Shown here: positions 1-8,076 of the stretch, in pieces
How positions within the stretch are numbered: the first letter of the stretch is position 1
Layout of the letters: every line of letters starts with the position of its first letter
DNA from: Halioglobus japonicus
Lineage (GTDB): Bacteria > Pseudomonadota > Gammaproteobacteria > Pseudomonadales > Halieaceae
Direction of reading: 5' to 3'
DNA: 32,256 nt
NCBI GenBank assembly: GCA_902705825.1
Contig: CACSIL010000034.1
Span: 366,157-398,412, forward strand
Notes under the pieces: model-generated
Seen by the model: the letters and a program-made list of their open reading frames with translations, nothing else
What the model was told of the DNA's origin: nothing
The model's database searches: none
Position numbers and translations under genes: made by a program

Positions 1-1
1 C

Positions 2-1528
2 GGCGCCGTCGCCGCGGCCTCGCTGGCGGGGCGCGGTGTCCGGGTGGCCCTCATCGATCGCGGTGATTTCGCCGGAGGTGTCAGCTCTAATTCGTCCAAC
101 CTCGCCTGGGGTGGCATCAAGTACCTCGAGAGCCTGGAGTTTCTGCTGGTCAATAAGCTGTGCAAATCCCGCAACCGGTTGATGCGCGCCTATCCGTCCA
201 CGGTGAAAGAGATACGTTTTCTGACTACCATTCAACGCGGTTTTCGCTTTCCCCCGTTCTTTGTCTACCTGGGCAGCATTCTCTACTGGATCATGGGCCG
301 TTTCGTGACGCGCGCGCCACGCTTCGTCGGCCCCTCCGTGATTGAAAATGCCGAGCCCATTGTGAACACCAGCAAAGCGGCGGGCGGTCTGGAGTATTCC
401 GACTGCTATCTGTACGACAATGACGCGCGCTTTGTCTTTGGTTTCATTCGCAAGAGCCTGAACTTTGGCTGCATTGCAGCCAACTATGTTGAATCCACCA
501 ACACTGTGCGGGAACAGGGCCAGTGGATCACCAGTGCGCGCGATGTGATAAGCGGTGAGAACATTGAAATTCGCTCGAAGGCGATTATCAATGCCTGCGG
601 TCCGTGGGTAGATGCACAGAATGAGATAGCCGGGGAACAGACAGAGTATCACCACCTGTTTTCCAAGGGCGTTCACCTCATCGTTGACCAGATCACCGAC
701 AATAAACGCGTGCTGACATTCTTTGCCAGTGATGGGCGCCTGTTCTTCCTGATCCCGATGGGCCCGAAAACCTGTATCGGCACGACCGATACGCAGGTCG
801 AATCACCGCTTGTGGAAGTCACCGACGAGGATCGTGATTTTATCCTCGCTAATGCCAATGCGCTGCTGGATATGGACCCGCCACTCACCCGGGAAAGTAT
901 CATTGCCGAACGCGTCGGCGTGCGGCCACTGGCGATAAAGGGCGAGGGCGGTGAGGCCGACTGGGTGCAGTTGTCGCGTAAGCATGTGATTGAAGTTGAT
1001 GAAGCACGACAGCACCTGAGTATCTTCGGCGGAAAGCTCACCGACTGCCTGAATGTGGGTGATGAAATTGCCGACTGGATAGCGCGTCTGGGTATCGATG
1101 TGCCGCAGATGAAAAACCGTTGGTACGGCGAGCCCGGTGCTCAGCTGCACGAAGAGTTCAAGTTGCAGGCCCGGTTGATGGGGTTGGATTCCCTGACGGA
1201 CCCGTCGTCCCCCGAGCCGTTGTCAGAACGTTTTTGGCGTCGCTATGGTGAGAGCGCGTTTGGCCTGCTTGAGCGCATTCGCGAGGATGAGAGCTGCGCC
1301 AGATTGCTGATCGAAAATGCAGAGTACACGCGCTGTGAAATCGAACTGGCTGCGCACCGGGAAATGATCGTCAAGCTGGAAGACTTTATGCGCCGTCGAT
1401 CAAAGATTGATCTGGTGGTGCGCAAAGAAGAAATCGCCAGCGCCCCGGGTCTGCGCGAGGCCTGCGATATCCTGTTTGGCGACGACGCAGAAGCGCAACT
1501 ACAGGAATACCTGCAGGCACAGCGCTGA
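2..1528 (+). CDS. glpD: FAD-dependent glycerol-3-phosphate dehydrogenase, 5'-truncated by window edge
   Basis: Oxidises glycerol-3-phosphate to dihydroxyacetone phosphate at the inner membrane and passes electrons to quinone. The reading frame is open from base 2 and enters mid Rossmann fold (GAVAAASLAGRG, the tail of an FAD GxGxxG motif), so the true start lies a short distance upstream of the window. Visible family marks are SSNSSNLAWGGIKYLE near the N-terminus (the place of the usual SSRSTKL..GGLRYLE), NACGPWVD, the substrate-domain stretch FFLIPMGPKTCIGTTDT, and FGGKLTDCLNVGDEIADWI before the C-terminal helical cap. The family is about 500-570 aa; 508 aa are visible, so little is missing. 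The next gene converges on it 13 nt away. Membership of the GlpD/GlpA family is clear; the exact substrate is inferred from family. The SSNSSN variant of the usual SSRSTK motif is a mild departure. Confidence 0.85.
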   Translation, partial: GAVAAASLAGRGVRVALIDRGDFAGGVSSNSSNLAWGGIKYLESLEFLLVNKLCKSRNRLMRAYPSTVKEIRFLTTIQRGFRFPPFFVYLGSILYWIMGRFVTRAPRFVGPSVIENAEPIVNTSKAAGGLEYSDCYLYDNDARFVFGFIRKSLNFGCIAANYVESTNTVREQGQWITSARDVISGENIEIRSKAIINACGPWVDAQNEIAGEQTEYHHLFSKGVHLIVDQITDNKRVLTFFASDGRLFFLIPMGPKTCIGTTDTQVESPLVEVTDEDRDFILANANALLDMDPPLTRESIIAERVGVRPLAIKGEGGEADWVQLSRKHVIEVDEARQHLSIFGGKLTDCLNVGDEIADWIARLGIDVPQMKNRWYGEPGAQLHEEFKLQARLMGLDSLTDPSSPEPLSERFWRRYGESAFGLLERIREDESCARLLIENAEYTRCEIELAAHREMIVKLEDFMRRRSKIDLVVRKEEIASAPGLREACDILFGDDAEAQLQEYLQAQR

Positions 1529-1541
1529 CGATTATCGCGCC

Positions 1542-2123
1542 CTAAAACTGTGGCTCGGTGCCGTGCACGCCAAGGTAGTGTGAGCTCAAATTGGGGCGCT
1601 TTTCCAGTACGTCATTGATCTCGTAAATGCGTTCGTAGTTGGTCTCTCTGATCAGCCACTTGCCATCCACCTTGAGGTAGCGATCCCAGTAGAGTGCGGT
1701 GCCGTGGGTTTTCGCGTTGTGGTTGAGAATCCACATATTATCGGCCAGATACCACAGGGCAGTGGCCTCCGTCTCGCTCAGTATCTGGATCTCCGGATGG
1801 TGGGCGTTGTGTTGACCTACCGCTTCGGTGCTGAAAGACTGGCCGATACCATTCACGTACTCCTCTCTGCCCTGCAAATTCCACTCATAGTTTCCGCCGC
1901 GAAAATGCACAGTGACATCCTCGTGGAACAGGGTGCCCAGCTCTTCCAGGTTGGCCGTGTCCACACAGCGGAAGTAGGCGTACTTAAGTTGCTTGATAGC
2001 CTCTATATCCATCAGGCGCTGAATATCCTTGCGTAACTCCTCTATGCCGCCCTCGCTTGCCTGCAGGGGTAGACCGTCCTGGATGCCCAGATTGGATTTG
2101 TTCAATACCTGACGCTCGCTCAT
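1542..2123 (-). CDS. SnoaL-like / NTF2-fold domain protein
   Basis: 193 aa with a SnoaL-like (NTF2 fold) domain from about residue 35 to 170: IEAIKQLKYAYFRCVDTANLEELGTLF followed by HEDVTVHF, then the β-sheet segment TEATALWYLADNMW and a terminal DGKWLIRETNYERIYE. These small cone-shaped proteins act as hydratases, isomerases, dehydratases or dioxygenase β-like partners; no catalytic set can be assigned from sequence alone. The ATG at 2123 is preceded by GAGGAT at suitable spacing, which supports this start. The gene is transcribed away from the arsenic operon, and the roughly 300-bp divergent gap holds the arsR operator. It has no obvious link to arsenic. Family assignment is fairly sure; function is unknown. 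Confidence 0.75.
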   Translation of the reverse strand: MSERQVLNKSNLGIQDGLPLQASEGGIEELRKDIQRLMDIEAIKQLKYAYFRCVDTANLEELGTLFHEDVTVHFRGGNYEWNLQGREEYVNGIGQSFSTEAVGQHNAHHPEIQILSETEATALWYLADNMWILNHNAKTHGTALYWDRYLKVDGKWLIRETNYERIYEINDVLEKRPNLSSHYLGVHGTEPQF

Positions 2124-2385
2124 GCTGAAATCCTCGTAAATAAGTGAAAGACAAAACGGTGGTAGGCGCGTGCCGATCGAATCAATGTTATCTCCGCGAC
2201 TGCGGTTACATCACAGTCAGCGCTGTTGTGATTGTACTGGCTTGGCACATAGACGATATAGCGCGCCCCGTCTGTTCAGGCATAGCGGGAATACCTGCGT
2301 CGATTGGTCCAGTTATTTGATCCGCTTGCCGATCGCGAGGGCCGGATGACTCCCTGTGCCTGGTGCCTTCTTTTACTGTCAGCGG

Positions 2386-2414
2386 TTGACGCATTCTAAT
2401 ATGTCCACTATTCT
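2386..2414 (+). promoter_or_regulatory. Predicted σ70 promoter of the ars operon
   Basis: A -35 box TTGACG (2386-2391), a 17-bp spacer and a -10 box TATTCT (2409-2414). Counting about 7 nt past the -10 places the transcription start at about 2421, which is the A of the arsR ATG. An alternative -10 (TAATAT, 2397-2402) has only a poor -35 partner. Confidence 0.6.
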
Positions 2415-2422
2415 GGACATAT
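2399..2422 (+). promoter_or_regulatory. ArsR operator, perfect 9-6-9 inverted repeat
   Basis: Arms ATATGTCCA (2399-2407) and TGGACATAT (2414-2422) are exact reverse complements around the spacer CTATTC. The palindrome spans the -10 box and its last two bases are the first two of the arsR start codon. ArsR/SmtB repressors bind dyads of this size near their own promoters, so this is the likely autoregulatory site. Binding by the adjacent ArsR is inferred. Confidence 0.75.
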
Positions 2423-2801
2423 GGATATAAAAGATGCAATCCCGTTGTTCGATGCGCTGTCTCAGGAAACCCGGTTGCGGGCATTTCGTTTACTGGTGCA
2501 GGCCGGCCAAAGCGGTTTGCCTGCCGGTGAACTGAGTGAGAGGCTGGGCACGCCGCACAACACACTGTCGTTCCACCTCAACCACCTCTCCAACGCCGGT
2601 ATTGTTGAATCCCGCCGTAAGGGCAGGTCCATCATCTACTTCGCAAACTACGATGCCATGCACGCGCTGATCAACTTCATGGTGAAAGATTGCTGCAGCG
2701 AAGAGTTTGCGAGCATTCATCAGGAAAAAGGTAGCGGTTGCTCGATCATAGAGTTGGCTGACTGCTGCGACCTTGAAAATCTACAGGAGAAAAACCTATG
2801 A
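2421..2801 (+). CDS. arsR: ArsR-family arsenic-responsive repressor
   Basis: 126-aa winged-helix metalloregulator that represses the ars operon until As(III) binds. The N-terminal segment AIPLFDALSQETRLRAFRLL is typical ArsR α1-α2; the recognition region is TPHNTLSFHLNHLSNAGIVESRRKGRSIIYF (about residues 44-74). A vicinal pair C91-C92 and C107 resemble the C-terminal As(III) site of Acidithiobacillus-type ArsR; C115-C116 follow. There is no Shine-Dalgarno before the ATG, and the predicted transcription start falls on it, suggesting a leaderless mRNA. Its stop overlaps the arsI ATG (ATGA), so translation of the operon is probably coupled. A downstream start would cut into conserved α1, so I keep 2421. 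Arsenic as the effector is inferred from the neighbours arsI and acr3. Confidence 0.92.
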   Translation: MDIKDAIPLFDALSQETRLRAFRLLVQAGQSGLPAGELSERLGTPHNTLSFHLNHLSNAGIVESRRKGRSIIYFANYDAMHALINFMVKDCCSEEFASIHQEKGSGCSIIELADCCDLENLQEKNL

Positions 2802-3268
2802 AACGCATGCATATACACGTTGGCGTGGAACATCTCGATCAGTCGATAAAGTTTTACAGCGCATTGTTCGGCGCGCAGCCGGCCAAGACGGAATCAGACT
2901 ATGCAAAGTGGATGCTCGACGATCCCTGTGTGAATTTTGCGATCTCAACCCGCACTGCACAGACAGGTGTGAACCATTTGGGCATACAGGTTGAAGAAGA
3001 TCACGAACTGGATGAACTGCGCGAACGCTTGGAAAGCGCTGACTTATCCCTGTTTGATGAAGGTGAAACGGTCTGTTGTTACGCCCGTTCTGATAAGTCC
3101 TGGGTGGAAGATCCCTCAGGGATCGCCTGGGAAGCGCACAAGACAATGGGCGAGGCCCAGTTTTTTGGCGCCGCTGATGCACCTGCCGAAAGTGCGTGTT
3201 GCGTGCCCGATAGCAGCGCAGTCGCGCCAAAAGCTCCAGTCGAAAACGCAACCGGGGGATGCTGTTGA
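2798..3268 (+). CDS. arsI: ArsI/CadI-type glyoxalase-fold C-As lyase
   Basis: 156-aa single vicinal-oxygen-chelate domain protein. ArsI enzymes are Fe(II)-dependent dioxygenases that cleave the carbon-arsenic bond of methylarsenite and reduced aromatic arsenicals, releasing As(III). The substrate cysteine pair is present (C93-C94 in [17 protein letters not shown]), and the likely metal ligands are H5, H60 (GVNHLGIQV) and E112 (AWEAHK). Two extra Cys pairs, C134-C135 and C155-C156, lie in the flexible tail, which may hand arsenite to the next protein or bind metal. The ATG overlaps the arsR stop, with AGGAGA just upstream (in CTACAGGAGAAAAACCT). As(III) produced here would leave by the Acr3 pump encoded next. 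The alternative label CadI is a family synonym; operon context favours arsenic. Confidence 0.9.
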   Translation: MKRMHIHVGVEHLDQSIKFYSALFGAQPAKTESDYAKWMLDDPCVNFAISTRTAQTGVNHLGIQVEEDHELDELRERLESADLSLFDEGETVCCYARSDKSWVEDPSGIAWEAHKTMGEAQFFGAADAPAESACCVPDSSAVAPKAPVENATGGCC

Positions 3269-4308
3269 TGAAATCAGCCGCCTCTCCTATGGGGCTATTT
3301 GAGCGCTACCTGTCGCTGTGGGTGGGACTGTGCATCGTGGCGGGAGTCGGTTTGGGGGTGGCCTTTCCGGCGTCCTTCGAGACGATCGCAGGCTTCGAGT
3401 ACGCCAGCGTCAATTTCGCTGTGGCACTGTTTATCTGGGTGATGATCTACCCAATGATGGTGAATGTTGATTTTGCCTCTCTCAAGGATGTAGGCAAAAA
3501 GCCCAAAGGCCTGTGTATCACCCTGGTAATAAACTGGCTGGTAAAACCGTTTACGATGGCGGCTCTGGGTATCCTTTTCTTTGAGTACATTTTTGCCGAT
3601 CTTGTCGATCCACAGACGGCCAAAGAGTACATCGCCGGTATGATTCTGTTGGGCGTTGCGCCCTGTACTGCGATGGTCTTCGTCTGGAGCCAGTTGGTGC
3701 GCGGAGACGCGAACTACACGCTGGTGCAGGTTTCCCTGAACGACATCATTATGGTGTTCGCCTTCGCACCGATAGCGGCTTTCCTGCTGGGTATTACCGA
3801 CATTGTTGTGCCGTGGGAGACGCTGTTGCTGTCGGTTATCCTGTACGTGATCATCCCGCTTGTCGCGGGGTATATCACTCGAAAAATACTGGAGAGCACC
3901 GGCGACGATCAACGCATAGCCAGCTTTACCGCAAAAGTAAAACCGGTCTCCGTGATGGGTCTGCTGGCGACGGTGATACTACTGTTCGGGTTTCAGGCCC
4001 AGACCATCATTGATAAACCGTTGGTGATTATGCTGATAGCCATTCCGTTGCTGATTCAAAGCTATGGCATTTTCATTATCACGTACGGTTGGGCCTATTT
4101 GTGGCGGGTGCCTTTTGGTACCGCCGCGCCGGCTGCTTTGATCGGTACATCCAATTTCTTCGAATTGGCGGTGGCGGTCGCCATCAGTCTATTCGGGTTG
4201 AATTCGGGAGCGGCGCTGGCCACGGTAGTGGGCGTGCTGGTGGAGGTGCCAGTGATGCTGTCACTGGTGGCTATTGCCAATAAAACACGGCACAAATTTT
4301 CACCGTGA
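3268..4308 (+). CDS. acr3: Acr3-family arsenite efflux permease
   Basis: About 346 aa with ten predicted membrane segments. It exports As(III) across the inner membrane, driven by proton motive force. The conserved residues of the family are visible: C133 in [17 protein letters not shown] and E299 in [18 protein letters not shown], both needed for arsenite transport in characterised Acr3 proteins. The opening [16 protein letters not shown] is typical. Two in-frame ATGs exist, at 3259 and 3268. I chose 3268 because GGGGGA sits 8 nt upstream and the ATG overlaps the arsI stop (TGATG); 3259 would leave almost no ribosome-site spacing. It is the last gene of the arsenic operon, and the aminotransferase gene converges from the other side 49 nt away. 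Confidence 0.93.
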   Translation: MKSAASPMGLFERYLSLWVGLCIVAGVGLGVAFPASFETIAGFEYASVNFAVALFIWVMIYPMMVNVDFASLKDVGKKPKGLCITLVINWLVKPFTMAALGILFFEYIFADLVDPQTAKEYIAGMILLGVAPCTAMVFVWSQLVRGDANYTLVQVSLNDIIMVFAFAPIAAFLLGITDIVVPWETLLLSVILYVIIPLVAGYITRKILESTGDDQRIASFTAKVKPVSVMGLLATVILLFGFQAQTIIDKPLVIMLIAIPLLIQSYGIFIITYGWAYLWRVPFGTAAPAALIGTSNFFELAVAVAISLFGLNSGAALATVVGVLVEVPVMLSLVAIANKTRHKFSP

Positions 4309-4357
4309 GCGCAGCGGCTTTGCCTGCCGCATCAGCGCATCGTGTGCACCCGCCCGT

Positions 4358-5725
4358 TCACCTGATGCCATAGTGTTCCGCTGTTCGGTCCAGGGCCTCT
4401 GCCAGCATCGTCACCAGGCTGTCGATTTCCCCGCGATTACAGATCAGCGGCGGCGCGGTGATCATCGCGTCTCCGGTCTGGCGCACCATCAAGCCGGCAT
4501 TATTCGCCTGATTCCTGCAATACACGGCAGCTTCCGCATCGGGGGCCAATCGCTGGCGTGAGTACTTGTCGCGTACCAGTTCGACGGCGCCCAGCATCCC
4601 GAGGCTGCGCACCTCTCCTACGATGGGATGTTCGCTCAGGGTCCGCAGGCGTTCCTGAAAATACGGTGCCAGAGAGGCGGCTGTCGTTTCGACAATTTTC
4701 TTCTTACGCAATACATCCAGTGTTGCAAGTCCTGCCGCGCAGGCCGCCGGGTGGCCCGAGTAGGTCAGGCCGTGGGCGAATTCACCCCCGTGGCTCAACA
4801 ACACGTCGGCAACCTTGTCACCTACCATGACACCGCCCAGTGGCTGATAGCCATTGGTCACCGCTTTGGCAAAGGTCATCAAGTCCGGTTCCAGATCATA
4901 GGTCTGGCAACCGAACCACTGCCCGGTGCGACCGAAGCCACAAATCACTTCATCCATAATCAACAGAATGTCGCGCTCCTGAAGGATGCGTTTGATTTCG
5001 GGCCAGTACGTATCGGGAGGGATGATCACGCCACCGGCACCCTGTATCGGTTCGGCAATGAACGCGGCTACCCGGTCTTCGCCCAGGCTGTCTATTTTCT
5101 GTTCCAGCTCGCGCGCCACACGAATGCCGTAATCGTCTGGCGCTTCATCGCCGCCTTCCTCAAACCAGTGTGGTTGATCGATGTGATGGATGTAGTCCAG
5201 GCCCTGGGTCTGCTGGTGCATCGCATCCATCCCGCCGAGCGAGGCGGCGGCAATGGTAGAGCCGTGATAGGCGTTCCGGCGGCTGATGATCAGTTTCTTT
5301 TCGGGTTTGCCCAGTAGGTTGTAATAGCGCTGTACCAGACGCAGGTTGGTATCGTTGGCCTCGGAGCCGGAATTGGTAAAGAACACGTGGTTGAACTGGG
5401 GAGGCGTTACTTCCACCAGCGCGCGGGCCAGCTTCACCGCCGGCTCGTTGGCGCATTGAAAAAAGTTGTTGTAGTAGGGCATATCCTTTAGTTGGGCGTA
5501 GATCGCGTCCTTGATACTGCTCTGACTATAACCCAGGTTGCAGCACCACAGCCCCGACATGCCATCGAGCATTTTATTGTCATCGCTGTCGTAGATGTAC
5601 ACGTGCTCTGCGTGGGAAAAAATGCGGCCGCCATCCTGGCTGTGCTGGCGCAGATTCGTGAAGGGGTGCAGATAGTGCGCCTTGTCCAACTGGCGCAATT
5701 CACTGGTGTTGAGCTTTTGGTCCAT
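4358..5725 (-). CDS. Class III PLP aminotransferase (putrescine/diamine- or ω-amino acid-pyruvate type)
   Basis: 455-aa fold-type I aminotransferase. Marks: PLP phosphate-binding NSGSEANDTNLRL, a cofactor Asp in LLIMDEVICGFGRTG (D258), and the Schiff-base lysine in MTFAKAVTNGYQPLGGV (K287). The N-terminal HYLHPFTNLRQH and LDGMSGLWCCNLGY resemble SpuC and ω-amino acid-pyruvate transaminases. A longer frame begins at 5776, but the ATG at 5725 has GGAGA about 9 nt upstream and gives the family's usual N-terminus, so I use it. It is divergent from an agmatinase gene, about 190 bp away. Agmatinase yields putrescine, a substrate of SpuC-like enzymes, which makes a diamine role likely. β-alanine or taurine transamination cannot be excluded from sequence. 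Confidence 0.85.
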   Translation of the reverse strand: MDQKLNTSELRQLDKAHYLHPFTNLRQHSQDGGRIFSHAEHVYIYDSDDNKMLDGMSGLWCCNLGYSQSSIKDAIYAQLKDMPYYNNFFQCANEPAVKLARALVEVTPPQFNHVFFTNSGSEANDTNLRLVQRYYNLLGKPEKKLIISRRNAYHGSTIAAASLGGMDAMHQQTQGLDYIHHIDQPHWFEEGGDEAPDDYGIRVARELEQKIDSLGEDRVAAFIAEPIQGAGGVIIPPDTYWPEIKRILQERDILLIMDEVICGFGRTGQWFGCQTYDLEPDLMTFAKAVTNGYQPLGGVMVGDKVADVLLSHGGEFAHGLTYSGHPAACAAGLATLDVLRKKKIVETTAASLAPYFQERLRTLSEHPIVGEVRSLGMLGAVELVRDKYSRQRLAPDAEAAVYCRNQANNAGLMVRQTGDAMITAPPLICNRGEIDSLVTMLAEALDRTAEHYGIR

Positions 5726-5912
5726 ACATCGTTTCTCCGCGCTGGTAGGTGCAGTGCTACGCCACAATTGTGCCATTGTTGATGCTGGGTGATGGAGTGT
5801 TTATCTGCACCGGGCTGACTCATATTGTGGCATATTAGCGCTGCATTGAGATTCCGCCTAAAGTGGCATTCCCGTAGTGTATGTACTTTGATTGAAATAA
5901 CAGGAGGGCCGG

Positions 5913-6842
5913 GTGAGCAGAGAGCTGGACAAGACGGTGCAATTGGCAGATGACTCGACGTACGCCAATATATTCAGCTACATGGGGCTGCCGCTCAGCC
6001 GCGATCTGGACAGAGCGGGCCTGGATGCGGTGGTGATGGGTATCCCCTATGACCTGGGCACCAGCGGCCGCGCCGGCGCGCGCAGTGGGCCCAACGGTAT
6101 TCGCCAGGCCAGTGCCAATTTGCGCTGGGAAGAGCAGCGCTGGCCCTGGGAGTTCAGTCTGAATGAACGCCTGGGGGCAATCGATTACGGCGACGTACAA
6201 TTTTCCTCCGGCAACAGCGACGATATGCTGGAACAGGTAGAGGCTCACGCCGCGCGCATCACAGCGGCAGGCAAGACACTCATCAGTCTCGGCGGCGACC
6301 ACTTTGTGACGCTGCCCCTGTTGCGTGGCCATGTTGCCACTCATGGCAAATTGGCGCTGATTCACTTTGACGCGCATACCGACACCTATGCGCAGCACGA
6401 GAAGTATGACCATGGCAGTATGTTCTACCGCGCGCCGCGAGAGGGGCTGATCGACACTGCGCGGTCTGTGCAGGTTGGTATTCGCACAGAGTATGACCGG
6501 GCAGATCATGAATTTCAGGTGATCAATGCCGATCAAGCCAATGAGCAGTCGATACAGGATACTGTCGCCGCGATTTGCGCCCGGGTGGGCGACGCACCCG
6601 CCTATCTGACGTTTGATATCGATTGCCTCGATCCGGCATTTGCCCCGGGCACAGGCACCCCGGTGGTGGGCGGCCTGAGTACATCCCGGGCACTGCGCAT
6701 ACTGCGTGGCCTGTCCGAACTGAACATCGTTGGTTTTGATGTCGTGGAAGTATCGCCTGCCTACGACCAGTCACAACTGACAGCGTTAGCCGGTGCCTCT
6801 CTGGCGCTGGAATTCCTTTACATGCGAGCAAGCCGCGCCTGA
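5913..6842 (+). CDS. speB: Agmatinase / ureohydrolase
   Basis: 309-aa arginase-superfamily enzyme; agmatinases hydrolyse agmatine to putrescine and urea in the cytoplasm. All binuclear Mn ligands are in place: H130 (LGGDHF), D153, H155 and D157 (HFDAHTDTY), D235 and D237 (TFDIDCLDPAFAPGTGTP). The GTG start at 5913 follows a strong AGGAGGG, which settles the start. The divergent aminotransferase and downstream acyl-CoA dehydrogenase suggest a catabolic role for agmatine or a related guanidino compound. Related family members act on guanidinobutyrate or guanidinopropionate, so the precise substrate is less sure than the reaction. Confidence 0.88.
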   Translation: MSRELDKTVQLADDSTYANIFSYMGLPLSRDLDRAGLDAVVMGIPYDLGTSGRAGARSGPNGIRQASANLRWEEQRWPWEFSLNERLGAIDYGDVQFSSGNSDDMLEQVEAHAARITAAGKTLISLGGDHFVTLPLLRGHVATHGKLALIHFDAHTDTYAQHEKYDHGSMFYRAPREGLIDTARSVQVGIRTEYDRADHEFQVINADQANEQSIQDTVAAICARVGDAPAYLTFDIDCLDPAFAPGTGTPVVGGLSTSRALRILRGLSELNIVGFDVVEVSPAYDQSQLTALAGASLALEFLYMRASRA

Positions 6843-6874
6843 TTCAGGGGCTGGCCACACCAGGATAAAGAGCT

Positions 6875-8059
6875 ATGGCAAAGCGCAGCAACTGGCAAAA
6901 ACTGAACTGGCAGGACCCTTTTGGCCTCGAGCAGCAACTGAACGAGGAGCAGCGCATGGTGCGCGACACCGCGCGTCAGTACGCGCAGGATATTCTCCTG
7001 CCTCAGGTGCGCGATTCGTTTCGCAGTGAACAGACCAATGTGAATATCTTTCGCGAAATGGGAGAGCTGGGGCTGCTCGGTGCCACCATTGACGGCTATG
7101 GCTGCCCGGGCGTCGATTATACGTCCTACGGACTTATCGCGCGCGAGATCGAGCGGGTCGATTCCGGATACCGCTCTATGATGAGTGTGCAGTCTTCGTT
7201 GGTTATGTATCCCATCTATGCATACGGCACAGAGAGTCAACGCGAAACATATTTGCCACAGCTCGCTACTGGCGAATGGATCGGTTGTTTCGGCTTGACC
7301 GAGCCAGACCATGGCTCCGACCCGGGCAGCATGGTGACAAGGGCAAAAAGTGTCGAGGGCGGTTACGAACTCAACGGTGCGAAGATGTGGATCACCAACA
7401 GCCCCATTGCAGATGTTTTTGTGGTGTGGGCAAAAACCGACGATGACAAGATTCGCGGCTTTATTCTGGAACGGGGCATGGACGGCCTGAGCACACCGAA
7501 AATCGACGGCAAGCTGGCGCTGCGGACTTCTGTCACTGGCGAAATTGTGATGGATAACGTGCGCGTGTCCGACGCGCAATTGCTGCCGGAAGTCGATGGC
7601 CTCAAAGGCCCCTTCGGCTGCCTGAACAACGCCCGTTACGGCATCGCCTGGGGCGCTTTGGGCGCGGCAGAAACATGCTGGCATGCCGCGCGCGATTACA
7701 CCATGGAGCGCACCCAGTTCGGCCGCCCGTTAGCGGCCAATCAACTGGTGCAGTTGAAACTCGCCGATATGCAGACTGAAATCAGCCTGGGCCTGCAGGG
7801 CTGTTACCGCGCAGGGCAGCTATTGGATACGGTGGGTATTGCGCCGGAGCTCATCTCGTTGATCAAGCGCAACTCCTGTGGCAAGGCGCTGGCCATTGCC
7901 CGCCAGGCCAGGGATATGCTGGGCGGCAACGGCATATCAGACGAGTACCCAGTGATGCGCCACATGGTGAATCTGGAAGTGGTGAACACCTACGAGGGTA
8001 CTCACGATATTCATGCGTTGATTCTCGGTCGCACACAAACGGATATACCCGCCTTCTAG
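6875..8059 (+). CDS. gcdH: Glutaryl-CoA dehydrogenase
   Basis: 394-aa acyl-CoA dehydrogenase that oxidises and decarboxylates glutaryl-CoA to crotonyl-CoA, passing electrons to ETF. Glutaryl-type features are the [21 protein letters not shown] segment, [15 protein letters not shown] (FAD/substrate region), the C-terminal [11 protein letters not shown], and the catalytic Glu in [15 protein letters not shown]. Length is normal. It starts 32 nt after the agmatinase stop on the same strand, so co-transcription is likely. Glutaryl-CoA arises from lysine, cadaverine or 5-aminovalerate, which fits a diamine catabolic group with the transaminase. The neighbouring sulfatase gene converges with only 17 nt between stops. 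Confidence 0.9.
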   Translation: MAKRSNWQKLNWQDPFGLEQQLNEEQRMVRDTARQYAQDILLPQVRDSFRSEQTNVNIFREMGELGLLGATIDGYGCPGVDYTSYGLIAREIERVDSGYRSMMSVQSSLVMYPIYAYGTESQRETYLPQLATGEWIGCFGLTEPDHGSDPGSMVTRAKSVEGGYELNGAKMWITNSPIADVFVVWAKTDDDKIRGFILERGMDGLSTPKIDGKLALRTSVTGEIVMDNVRVSDAQLLPEVDGLKGPFGCLNNARYGIAWGALGAAETCWHAARDYTMERTQFGRPLAANQLVQLKLADMQTEISLGLQGCYRAGQLLDTVGIAPELISLIKRNSCGKALAIARQARDMLGGNGISDEYPVMRHMVNLEVVNTYEGTHDIHALILGRTQTDIPAF

Positions 8060-8076
8060 GCGTAAACGTAGCGCCG

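Noticed and set aside
2206..2565. 119-codon minus-strand frame across the ars promoter and arsR
   Set aside because: It would cross the operator and the start of arsR, has no ribosome site and no protein-like pattern.
5835..6536. 233-codon frame antisense to the agmatinase
   Set aside because: Overlaps an enzyme with all metal ligands intact; no start signal.
6818..7684. 288-codon frame antisense to gcdH
   Set aside because: Shadow of a clear glutaryl-CoA dehydrogenase; composition rich in His, Ala and Arg and no domain.
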